Source: Epsilonproteobacteria bacterium 4484_65 (lineage in GTDB: Bacteria; Campylobacterota; Campylobacteria; Campylobacterales; Sulfurovaceae). Taken from it: a DNA stretch of 7,637 bases. Location: contig NATJ01000060.1 in assembly GCA_002085305.1 (NCBI GenBank), forward strand, positions 1 through 7,637, in the 5' to 3' direction. A program made the position numbers and the translations under genes. Below, piece after piece: positions 1-6,678 of the stretch. Numbering within the stretch: the stretch's first letter is position 1; each line of letters begins with the position of its first letter. The notes below the pieces were generated by a model. It was not told the origin of the DNA. It was given only the letters and a program-made list of their open reading frames with translations, and did no database searches.

Positions 1-111
1 GCAGTCGTGACCGTTACTCTCAGGAGAGGTTGAACAGCTTGTTGTTGCTTGGGCAGTAGTACTGCAACAGCTCTCTTTTAATTCTTCTCTTTTTGGTTTG
101 AAACTAAACAT
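1..111 (-). CDS. 5' end of an unidentified cysteine-rich protein, cut by the window edge
   Basis: A start codon at 111-109 opens a frame of 37 codons that runs without a stop to base 1. On the minus strand an AAGGA ribosome-binding site (AAGGATGCAAAATG) sits six bases before the ATG, which is the main reason to believe the start. The visible N-terminus is MFSFKPKREELKES, lysine/glutamate-rich and without a signal peptide. A Ser/Thr/Cys-rich stretch follows, with Cys at residues 15, 16, 26 and 37 and a His at 35. Adjacent and clustered cysteines suggest metal, iron-sulfur or thiol chemistry, but that is inference from composition only. I do not recognise the family and the rest lies outside the window. 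It is transcribed divergently from the Nfu-type gene. Confidence 0.6.
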   Translation of the reverse strand, partial: MFSFKPKREELKESCCSTTAQATTSCSTSPESNGHDC

Positions 112-133
112 TTTGCATCCTTCATACGATATT

Positions 134-139
134 AGTATA
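134..139 (-). promoter_or_regulatory. candidate -10 box for the cysteine-rich gene
   Basis: On the minus strand the sequence TATACT lies 23 bases before the start codon at 111, so transcription would begin around 127, just ahead of the AAGGA site. I see no convincing -35 box; weak -35 regions are common in Campylobacterota housekeeping promoters. The call rests on the hexamer and its position only. Confidence 0.3.
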
Positions 140-252
140 GGCTGTACTGTGTGCAATATATGTGTATAAACATCTAAATATTAGTGTGGCTTAGATATAT
201 TTTGCTCGTAAATGTATACCGTTTGACCAAAACCTTATAATCTAACATATTT

Positions 253-258
253 TATAAT
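253..258 (+). promoter_or_regulatory. candidate -10 box for the nfu-like gene
   Basis: A perfect TATAAT preceded by TTT lies 107 bases before the nfu-like start. A second TATAAT is at 236-241, and a TTGACC at 223-228 is not at standard spacing from either. T-rich sequence with a good -10 and no clear -35 is typical of sigma-70 promoters in Campylobacterota. Either box would put the 10-bp dyad at 285-309 downstream of the transcription start, as expected for a repressor site or a leader hairpin. Otherwise the 112-364 intergenic region is AT-rich and holds no gene that I can see. Confidence 0.4.
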
Positions 259-284
259 GAAAAGTATTAATTTCTTTAAAAGTC

Positions 285-309
285 AAATAAGACTTATTTA
301 GTCTTATTT
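285..309. promoter_or_regulatory. 10-bp dyad with GACT-N5-AGTC core, possible IscR-like (Rrf2-family) operator
   Basis: The arms AAATAAGACT (285-294) and AGTCTTATTT (300-309) are perfect inverted repeats around a 5-base centre (TATTT). The core GACT-N5-AGTC matches in sequence and spacing the core of the type 1 IscR site known in Escherichia coli (GACT-RWWWY-AGTC). The gene downstream encodes an iron-sulfur cluster carrier, the kind of gene IscR-type regulators control. It lies between the candidate -10 boxes and the nfu-like start, so a bound protein could block transcription. Alternatively it is simply a hairpin in the leader RNA. Regulator identity is inference. Confidence 0.45.
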
Positions 310-364
310 AAGGAGATCTATACTATCATATTAAATTATAATAAACATAATTAAGGATAATAAT

Positions 365-715
365 ATGATGCCATTTACAGATGAAGAATTATACCATGCA
401 GTAGACAACAATCTCCATAAGGTAACCGCTTATGTAAGCTCACACGGTGGGAATATCCACTTAAAGGGAGTAAAGGACGCGATTATTTATATAGAACTTG
501 GTGGTACCTGTGGTGGATGTTCCATGAGTCTTATGACCACCAAGATGGTTGTACGACGAGAGCTTAGAGAACTTATTCATCCAGAGTTGGATGTGGTTAA
601 TGTTGACGGTACTCCGGAAAATGAACTTCCTGATGATTGTTACAGAGAAGAAGCGGAAGTTGTAGAAGAAGTAGAAAAAGAAGGCTTGATAGACAAGGTT
701 AAAAAGTTTTTTTAG
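365..715 (+). CDS. NifU C-terminal-domain (Nfu-type) iron-sulfur cluster carrier
   Basis: This 116-residue cytoplasmic protein is a one-domain Nfu-type scaffold/carrier, which binds an iron-sulfur cluster through a CxxC motif (usually at a dimer interface) and passes it to client proteins. The N-terminal helix and the 'GGNIHLKGVKD' strand region (residues 28-38) fit the family. The cluster site is Cys49-Gly-Gly-Cys52 followed by SMS, then the helix around TTKMVVRRELRE. Residues 84-116 form an acidic tail with a third cysteine (Cys92) and an end that looks amphipathic (GLIDKVKKFF); this tail makes it longer than minimal Nfu proteins of about 80-90 residues. AAGGA at 353-357 is 7 bases before the first ATG; a second ATG follows immediately at 368 and could also be used. 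It faces the nor operon convergently, so it is probably not part of it, though NO damages iron-sulfur clusters. Confidence 0.88.
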   Translation: MMPFTDEELYHAVDNNLHKVTAYVSSHGGNIHLKGVKDAIIYIELGGTCGGCSMSLMTTKMVVRRELRELIHPELDVVNVDGTPENELPDDCYREEAEVVEEVEKEGLIDKVKKFF

Positions 716-722
716 ATCATAG

Positions 723-748
723 TGCAGAGTTATCTCAATAACTCTGCA
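723..748. terminator. intergenic hairpin between convergent nfu-like gene and norF, probable bidirectional terminator
   Basis: An 11-bp perfect inverted repeat (TGCAGAGTTAT, loop CTCA, ATAACTCTGCA) begins 7 bases after the nfu-like stop codon and ends 19 bases after the norF stop. Its place between two convergent genes suggests it ends transcription from both sides. Neither side has a proper T run, so it is not a textbook intrinsic terminator; it may act as an mRNA 3'-end stabiliser instead. Confidence 0.6.
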
Positions 749-767
749 TAAAATTACGCGTACTGAT

Positions 768-1037
768 TTACGAAGTCACGGGTAAATAATAAGCCACTGC
801 AATCAATGAAATAACAACACCCAGCCATAATGTCGGTATAAGCCTATACTTTAACTTAACATCTTTTAAACCCATAAAGTAATCAATAATAAGTTGTCCT
901 TTAATGAATGTAGTTACAAGTAAAACAGCGACCAGTGATGCATTCACATATTTTAAATACCCCAAAAGATAAGCAAAGATCGTAAGTATGACTAAAACAA
1001 CCCATATAATTTCTAAAATTCTTTTAAGATTCGGCAT
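768..1037 (-). CDS. norF: NorF-like / cytochrome c oxidase subunit IV family small membrane protein
   Basis: An 89-residue membrane protein with three predicted segments at about residues 8-28, 33-52 and 66-85. The second carries the pattern FIKGQLIIDYFMGL (residues 44-57), with the buried Lys and Asp and the FM pair typical of the prokaryotic oxidase subunit IV / NorF family. NorF is an accessory of NO reductase operons; in Paracoccus it is needed for full activity but is not part of the purified enzyme. The start at 1037 is supported by GAGG six bases upstream. It is the last gene of the operon, 47 bases after norE. The start overlaps the end of an 18-codon frame (1080-1024), which may couple its translation to upstream ribosomes. 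Function is inferred from fold pattern and operon position, since small membrane proteins match weakly. Confidence 0.75.
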   Translation of the reverse strand: MPNLKRILEIIWVVLVILTIFAYLLGYLKYVNASLVAVLLVTTFIKGQLIIDYFMGLKDVKLKYRLIPTLWLGVVISLIAVAYYLPVTS

Positions 1038-1080
1038 TTAGTGCCTCACTGTACTGCATTTTAATGCTTGTCATCATCAT
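1024..1080 (-). CDS. possible 18-codon small ORF between norE and norF
   Basis: Directly after the norE stop, the minus strand reads TAAGGGGATGATGATG: a purine-rich Shine-Dalgarno-like AAGGGG that includes the norE stop codon, then three consecutive ATG codons. The frame encodes MMMTSIKMQYSEALNAES and stops inside the norF start region, overlapping norF by 14 bases in a different frame. If the third ATG is used, the spacing to AAGGGG is good. It could be a coupling or leader peptide that delivers ribosomes to norF, a tiny protein, or chance. The peptide is not hydrophobic and matches nothing I know. Confidence 0.3.
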   Translation of the reverse strand: MMMTSIKMQYSEALNAES

Positions 1081-1084
1081 CCCC

Positions 1085-1684
1085 TTATCTTATAATGTAA
1101 ACTAGTGGAAAAAGCACGATCCACAACAAATCTACCATATGCCAATACGACGCACCGGTCTCTATGCCTTTAGAGTCATTTGGCAGATACCCATAAATCT
1201 TTGTCTTTTTATATATGATAAATAGAATACCTGAACCTAAAAGTACATGTAAAAAATGAAATACCGTCAACATAATATAAAACATGAAATATTTATTGGT
1301 ACTAAGGTGTATGCCCATCCCAAATATATGGGAAAACTCTGTGATTTTAATCCCTAAAAAAGCAATACCGCATAGGATGGCAAGCAGAAGCCATTTGGAT
1401 GCTTGGATGTTGGACTCTTTTTGACTTTCCTGTGTCATGTTTCTAATACTTTGAACTGCTTTTACCACAAAATAACTGCTTGTGATCAAAATAAAAGTAT
1501 TGATAAAACCAGATGTTTGATTGACTGCAAGTTGTGAAGCATTAAAAAGTTCTACATCAAGCCTTCTTGAAAAAGCATAGCCCAAAAAAAGTAGTGCAAA
1601 GGTAATGAACTCCACATAAATAATAACCCATATGGCAAAATCCCCAGGAGGATGTGGCTCTTTTAATGCGATACTTTTAGACAT
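1085..1684 (-). CDS. norE: NorE-like protein, haem-copper oxidase subunit III family
   Basis: A 199-residue inner-membrane protein with five likely transmembrane segments (about residues 16-38, 60-77, 98-115, 132-157 and 180-198). It shows marks of the oxidase subunit III family: EF in the first helix, Glu116 in the third-helix region (KITEFSH), the HFLHVLLG helix (143-150), and the C-terminal SYWHMVDLLWIVLF (179-192). NorE proteins accompany norCBQD and help NO reductase function or assembly, but are not part of the purified two-subunit enzyme. I start it at 1684 (MSKSIALKEP), not at an upstream in-frame ATG at 1723. The 1684 start gives the usual N-terminus and overlaps the norQ end by only 8 bases (AGATGTCTAA), a classic translational-coupling arrangement. 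The 13 extra residues of the longer form do not look like family sequence. Confidence 0.85.
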   Translation of the reverse strand: MSKSIALKEPHPPGDFAIWVIIYVEFITFALLFLGYAFSRRLDVELFNASQLAVNQTSGFINTFILITSSYFVVKAVQSIRNMTQESQKESNIQASKWLLLAILCGIAFLGIKITEFSHIFGMGIHLSTNKYFMFYIMLTVFHFLHVLLGSGILFIIYKKTKIYGYLPNDSKGIETGASYWHMVDLLWIVLFPLVYIIR

Positions 1685-2468
1685 CTGAACTCTTTGTAAA
1701 ATGCAAAGATATAAGCTTCTCAAGTACTTCTAAGACATCATCTTCATCACTAAGTGACTCTACTATAGAGTGCATACAAGCCTGATACGGGTCAAAACCT
1801 TTTGTAATTAATTTTCCCGCATAGATGAGTAATCTTGTTGAGACTGCTTCTTGAATATCTGTATCGTCCAGTTGACGGATCTCTCCGGCGATATCTACCA
1901 GTTTTTGTGCTGTATCATCGTCCACTCCACTCTCTTTTATGATCACTTCTTTTTCTATGTCAGCTTTTGGATAATTAAAACTAAGTGAGATAAACCTCTG
2001 TTTTGTACTTGGTTTCATCCCTTTTAACACATTTTGATAGCCTGGATTGTACGATACAACCAGCATAAAGTCAGGATGGGCTTCTATCACTTCACCTGTT
2101 CTGTCTATGGGCAATACTCTACGATAATCTGCTAAGGAATGCAGTACAACCGTCGTATCTTTTCTGGCTTCTATGATCTCATCAAGGTAACAAATACCAC
2201 CATTTCTTACCGCTTTAGTCAGAGGTCCATCTTGCCAATAGGTACCATTTTCATCTATGAGATGGCGGCCCACTAAATCTGCTGCACTCAGATCGTCATG
2301 GCAAACCACTGTGTAAACATCTCGTCCAAGTTCTTCACCCATCGCTTCAATAAATCTGGTTTTACCACAGCCTGTTGGACCTTTGATTAAAATAGGCAAG
2401 TCCATCTGTGCGGCAGCCTTAAAAAGTTCCACTTCATTGGATTGAGGTAAATAATACGTTTTCGACAT
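1677..2468 (-). CDS. norQ: NorQ, MoxR-type AAA+ ATPase for nitric oxide reductase activation
   Basis: A 263-residue cytoplasmic ATPase of the MoxR/NorQ/CbbQ group, which works with a VWA partner (NorD) to mature NorCB, probably in insertion of the non-haem iron FeB. Visible motifs: Walker A GPTGCGKT (30-37), Walker B ICYLDEI (92-98), sensor 1 Asn141 in SYNPGYQN, the arginine-finger region KQRF (156-159), and sensor 2 STR (210-212). The SYNPGYQ and KPSTKQRFISL strings are typical of NorQ. Length is normal for the family and no key residue is missing. The start at 2468 has AAGGA five bases upstream and lies 11 bases after norD; the 3' end overlaps norE by 8 bases. Here norQ follows norD, whereas in Paracoccus norQ precedes norD. 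Confidence 0.93.
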   Translation of the reverse strand: MSKTYYLPQSNEVELFKAAAQMDLPILIKGPTGCGKTRFIEAMGEELGRDVYTVVCHDDLSAADLVGRHLIDENGTYWQDGPLTKAVRNGGICYLDEIIEARKDTTVVLHSLADYRRVLPIDRTGEVIEAHPDFMLVVSYNPGYQNVLKGMKPSTKQRFISLSFNYPKADIEKEVIIKESGVDDDTAQKLVDIAGEIRQLDDTDIQEAVSTRLLIYAGKLITKGFDPYQACMHSIVESLSDEDDVLEVLEKLISLHFTKSSDV

Positions 2469-2479
2469 TTTTTTCCTTT

Positions 2480-4282
2480 TTATTTCGTTAAATTTATATA
2501 CACTTCAGTGAGTACTTTTGGTAATCTCTGGCCATCTCTTACCACTGCATAGCCATTTCTTCCAAATAGATAGCCCAAGTACTCTTTGGCATCAAGATCA
2601 ACAGTAATACAAAAAGGGGTAATACCTTTTTGCTTTACCTCTTCAATGGCTTTTTTTGTATCTTCTATGCCATATCTTCCATCGTATCTATCTTCATCAT
2701 TTGGCTTACCGTCACTAATGATCAAGAGTAGTTTATTGGCACTTTGTTGTTTATCCAAGATCTTTGCAGACTCTCGTATGGCTGCACCCATTCTGGTATA
2801 ATATTCTGGTCTGATCGTGTCTATTCTCCCACGGATCAAATCATTGTATTTATCTTTGAAGTTTTTTATAATGCTAAAATATACTTTTTTATTTTGCAGT
2901 GATGAGAAAGTATAGATGGCAAACTTGTCCTGGAGTTTTTCCAAGGCTTCAGAAAATACCATAAGAGAATCTTTTATGACATCTATTATCCTCACCTCTT
3001 GTGTGATACCACCTTCAGTAGAGAGTGAAATATCTGCTAAAATAAGTGTAGCCATATCTCTTGTCTTTTTTTCAAAAGTCGTATAAAACTTTTGATGATG
3101 CATTGATTTATTTTGATGCCCGCTATACTCGATCCAACTATCCATATTTATCTCATCACCATAAGGAAGATTGTCATTTTTGATACGGTCAAGTGCTAAA
3201 AGGTCTAACTCCCCCTGTATTTTTCGTACCGTTTTTCTTAATCTTTTTGGTAATTCTATAGGTATGACATTGGTTGTTACTTGAGGTAAAATACGAACAT
3301 AATTTACAAGGTATCCACTTTTAAGATAATCCCATTCATCTATGAAATGACCTTTCCCCAGTGGATAGATAACCGTTGTATCGGGCTGCAACTCCAGATC
3401 CATTTTAATACGTGATGATAAATTTGCCTGTTTCTGCCCTATGGTTATCTCATCGAGATCTTCGGCATGATAGAGTGCATCTTCATCAAAACTGTCATCT
3501 TCCATTCTATCTACATTGACCTGCTCAAAAATACTCATTAAAGACTCTGGTAAAAAAGCAAGGAAACCATCTGTTTCATTTTTATCATCTATCTGATTGC
3601 TCTGCTTTTTCATTTCAAGCGTATCAGTTTGGTCTTTATCTTCTTCTCTTGTAGGGTCTTCTTGTTCTTCATCCCCTGTATTATTCACTTTGTTTAGCGT
3701 CAAGGCAGAAGGGTATATCCACATAGGATTTGGGTAATCGTTTATTAAATCTTTATTTGTTTGTATTTCTAAAGATTTGATAAATGATAATTGCTCATAT
3801 TTATCAAATAAATATTCACTGGCACTCTCATAAAAGAGTTTAAAACCACTATATTTATGGGTGAGATAGTGCATTGCAGCTTGATTTTGGTCTATGAGAT
3901 TATTATCTGTGACATTATTTACCCTTGTTGACATAGCGATAAGCCAATAATAGAGCATCTCATTTTGTTCTTTTGTAGGAAAATACGCAAACGATGCAGG
4001 AAGATAGATAGAATCTTCATCTTGCCATGTAAGATAAAACTCTTTACCCAAGAATGATATTCTTTGCAATAAGGTTCGTGAAGTATCAACATGTCTTTTA
4101 TCTGTCACTTGTAGATCTTTACCTTTTTCACCACCCATGAGGTGATGAAAAATGTTTAATGACTTACTGATATCGGCAAAATACACTCTCTCATCTTCAT
4201 GAAATTTGTGTACTTTTTTGTTTAGGTATTTATCCCAATTTTTACCGATACTCTCTTCAAGTTCAAGCCAATAATGAATCAT
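2480..4282 (-). CDS. norD: NorD, von Willebrand factor A domain nitric oxide reductase activation protein
   Basis: A 600-residue cytoplasmic protein. The C-terminal VWA domain (about residues 408-600) has a complete MIDAS metal site: Asp417-x-Ser419-x-Ser421 (DISLS), Thr496 in YYTRMGAAIRES, and Asp524 in IISDGKPNDED. The string around residues 491-545 (RPEYYTRMG, DGKPND, GIEDTKKA) and the ending TVDLDAKEYLGYLFG are hallmarks of NorD. The N-terminal half is helical and poorly conserved, with an acidic, Asp/Glu-rich linker around 203-237 that is probably disordered. NorD pairs with NorQ so that ATP hydrolysis remodels NorCB during cofactor insertion. The N-terminus MIHYWLELEESIG fits the family. 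No strong Shine-Dalgarno precedes the start; norB ends 20 bases upstream, so coupling may help translation. Confidence 0.93.
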   Translation of the reverse strand: MIHYWLELEESIGKNWDKYLNKKVHKFHEDERVYFADISKSLNIFHHLMGGEKGKDLQVTDKRHVDTSRTLLQRISFLGKEFYLTWQDEDSIYLPASFAYFPTKEQNEMLYYWLIAMSTRVNNVTDNNLIDQNQAAMHYLTHKYSGFKLFYESASEYLFDKYEQLSFIKSLEIQTNKDLINDYPNPMWIYPSALTLNKVNNTGDEEQEDPTREEDKDQTDTLEMKKQSNQIDDKNETDGFLAFLPESLMSIFEQVNVDRMEDDSFDEDALYHAEDLDEITIGQKQANLSSRIKMDLELQPDTTVIYPLGKGHFIDEWDYLKSGYLVNYVRILPQVTTNVIPIELPKRLRKTVRKIQGELDLLALDRIKNDNLPYGDEINMDSWIEYSGHQNKSMHHQKFYTTFEKKTRDMATLILADISLSTEGGITQEVRIIDVIKDSLMVFSEALEKLQDKFAIYTFSSLQNKKVYFSIIKNFKDKYNDLIRGRIDTIRPEYYTRMGAAIRESAKILDKQQSANKLLLIISDGKPNDEDRYDGRYGIEDTKKAIEEVKQKGITPFCITVDLDAKEYLGYLFGRNGYAVVRDGQRLPKVLTEVYINLTK

Positions 4283-4302
4283 GTCAATCTACCCAAATAT
4301 AC

Positions 4303-5679
<1,377 letters not shown>

Positions 5680-6126
5680 CTACCCTTCAATTGTTGGTGG
5701 CCAGTCATTGGCATTTACTTTTGATGTCCAGATCAAGAAATCAGAAAGGTTATCTACCTCTTCATTGCTTAAATTAAATTGTGGCATCTTTCTTCTATCT
5801 GGTACAGCTAACGGCTGTGCCGCCATCCATCCTTGCATATAAGCTTTAAACGTTACTTCGTCTGAAGCCCCTCTTCTATTAAATACATTCATAAGTTCTG
5901 GTGCATAGTATGCTCCTTCTCCAACAATTGTATGACAACCGACACAGTTATTGTTTTCCCAAAGTTTTTTTCCCAGAACAACACTTTCAGTCATATTTAC
6001 TTCATTTGATCGTTCCGGTATTTGATGTACAGTATCAAAAGTAAGTGCTATAAATATGAGAAGGGCAAATGTACCACCACCATAATAAATATTTTTAGCC
6101 ATACTTTTCGTTATACGCTCAGTCAT
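5680..6126 (-). CDS. norC: NorC, membrane-anchored cytochrome c subunit of nitric oxide reductase
   Basis: A 148-residue protein with one N-terminal transmembrane anchor (about residues 14-32, not a cleaved signal) and a periplasmic mono-haem cytochrome c domain. The haem site is Cys61-Val-Gly-Cys64-His65, followed by TIVGEGAYYAPELMN, a strongly NorC-specific string. Met114 in RRKMPQFN is the likely distal iron ligand. The protein takes electrons from periplasmic cytochrome c and passes them to haem b in NorB. The start at 6126 has AAGGA (6133-6137 on the plus-strand numbering) six bases upstream. It is the first gene of the operon, directly downstream of the paired 31-nt repeats and divergent from the broken Rrf2 regulator. 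Confidence 0.96.
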   Translation of the reverse strand: MTERITKSMAKNIYYGGGTFALLIFIALTFDTVHQIPERSNEVNMTESVVLGKKLWENNNCVGCHTIVGEGAYYAPELMNVFNRRGASDEVTFKAYMQGWMAAQPLAVPDRRKMPQFNLSNEEVDNLSDFLIWTSKVNANDWPPTIEG

Positions 6127-6142
6127 AGGTAATCCTTTTTTA

Positions 6143-6173
6143 AATTCTACCCTTAAGTAGTAATTGGAATATT
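6143..6173. repeat. norC-proximal copy of a 31-nt direct repeat, candidate nor operator
   Basis: This element and the one at 6188-6218 agree at 28 of 31 positions (C/T at position 10, G/A at 24 and 25) and start exactly 45 bases apart, about four turns of the helix. The core CTAC-N6-GTAG is a short dyad. This copy ends 6 bases before the norC ribosome-binding site, so it lies in the 5' leader if transcription starts near 6215. Its position next to a divergent Rrf2 gene suggests a repressor site. I cannot match it to a named NsrR or NO-regulator consensus. Confidence 0.65.
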
Positions 6174-6187
6174 AGCAAGATTTTATT

Positions 6188-6218
6188 AATTCTACCTTTA
6201 AGTAGTAATTAAAATATT
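6188..6218. repeat. distal copy of the 31-nt direct repeat, candidate nor operator at the transcription start
   Basis: Second copy of the element at 6143-6173, with the same CTAC-N6-GTAG dyad core (CTACCTTTAAGTAG) and an A-rich right side. It abuts the TATTATAATA box at 6221-6230. A protein bound here would cover the predicted nor start site and the region just upstream of the -10 box read the other way, so one site could repress norC and autoregulate the Rrf2 gene. Function is inferred from position and repetition. Confidence 0.65.
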
Positions 6219-6221
6219 TGT

Positions 6222-6227
6222 ATTATA
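6222..6227 (-). promoter_or_regulatory. candidate -10 box of the nor operon (overlaps a -10 for the divergent gene)
   Basis: The near-palindromic decamer TATTATAATA (6221-6230) contains TATAAT on both strands: 6227-6222 reading toward norC and 6224-6229 reading toward the Rrf2 gene. For norC this puts the start site near 6215, right at the distal repeat. The -35 regions are weak on both sides, so both promoters would probably depend on the good -10 or on an activator. Only one of the two may be real. Confidence 0.5.
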
Positions 6228-6261
6228 ATATGACGTATAAATGAAGAGTTAAAGGGGTCAT

Positions 6262-6628
6262 ATGCAATTGAGTAATACATCACAATATGCTATAAGAATT
6301 TTAGCTTATATGGCAGATAAAAAAGATTCTCAACTTAATGCTACGCAATTAGCTGAGATACTCTATATACCTTATAAGTTTTTCCATAAGAGGAAGAGAA
6401 GGCGGATATAAATTAAAAAAGAAAAGCTCCGATATAATGGTTAGTGATATTTTAGATGTGTTTAATGACTCCATCAAAGATGAGCAATGTGTCTTAGGTA
6501 TAGGGTTTTGTAACGGTATGTGTAAATGTGCCCTGCATGATCAATGGATGGAACCAAAATTGCTGCTGCAAAAAATGTTTCGGGAATCAAGCTTAGAAGA
6601 TATTGCTGGTAGAGGATGTAAAATATAG
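6262..6628 (+). pseudogene. broken Rrf2-family [2Fe-2S] regulator, probable NO-responsive repressor of the nor operon
   Basis: AAAGGGG (6251-6257) and ATG at 6262 open a frame encoding MQLSNTSQYAIRILAYMADK and LNATQLAEILYIPYKFF, a textbook Rrf2 winged-helix N-terminus. It then runs into KRKRRRI and a stop at 6409-6411. From about 6380, in the +1-shifted frame, the family sequence resumes as SIRGREGGYKLKKKSSD (6383 onward) and continues to the stop at 6626-6628. The C-terminal half keeps cysteines spaced C-x6-C-x5-C (QCVLGIGFC...CALHDQW), as in cluster-binding Rrf2 proteins such as NsrR-type sensors, plus one extra Cys. Compared with family members about 14 residues (recognition helix and the turn to the wing) are missing and the frame is shifted, so the deleted length should equal 2 modulo 3. 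No functional DNA-binding protein is expected. An assembly error is possible. An ATG at 6437 could start a fragment without the DNA-binding domain. Confidence 0.85.
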
Positions 6629-6645
6629 TATGAATATGCATTGAA

Positions 6646-6668
6646 CTGCAGAGTCATTTTCTCTGCAG
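6646..6668. terminator. intergenic hairpin between the rrf2 pseudogene and the barrel-protein gene
   Basis: Perfect 8-bp inverted repeat CTGCAGAG (6646-6653), 7-base loop TCATTTT, CTCTGCAG (6661-6668), placed between two convergent genes 17 bases after one stop and 10 bases after the other. There is no long T run on either side, so termination strength is uncertain. The stem shares TGCAGAG/CTCTGCA with the hairpin at 723-748. Confidence 0.55.
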
Positions 6669-6678
6669 CGATCAACAA

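Noticed and set aside
291..310. Tandem repeat GACTTATTTA / GTCTTATTTA
   Set aside because: The near-tandem look (9 of 10 matches) follows from the perfect dyad at 285-309 plus AT-rich sequence; not treated as a separate repeat.
1685..1723. Longer norE beginning at an upstream in-frame ATG at 1723
   Set aside because: The 13 extra residues lie wholly inside the norQ coding end and do not resemble the family; the ATG at 1684 gives the expected MSKS start and an 8-base overlap.
2586..2801. 71-codon plus-strand open frame inside norD
   Set aside because: It lies entirely opposite the conserved VWA domain of norD and its translation resembles no protein family; antisense shadow.
6143..6218. CRISPR-like or mobile-element repeat
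   Set aside because: Only two imperfect copies with a 14-base gap, confined to a promoter region, and no transposase or cas gene; an operator pair is the simpler reading.
6437..6628. A separate 63-aa gene starting at ATG 6437
   Set aside because: It is the C-terminal part of the Rrf2 protein; family sequence (SIRGREGGYKL) continues upstream of that ATG in the same frame, so it is a fragment of the pseudogene.
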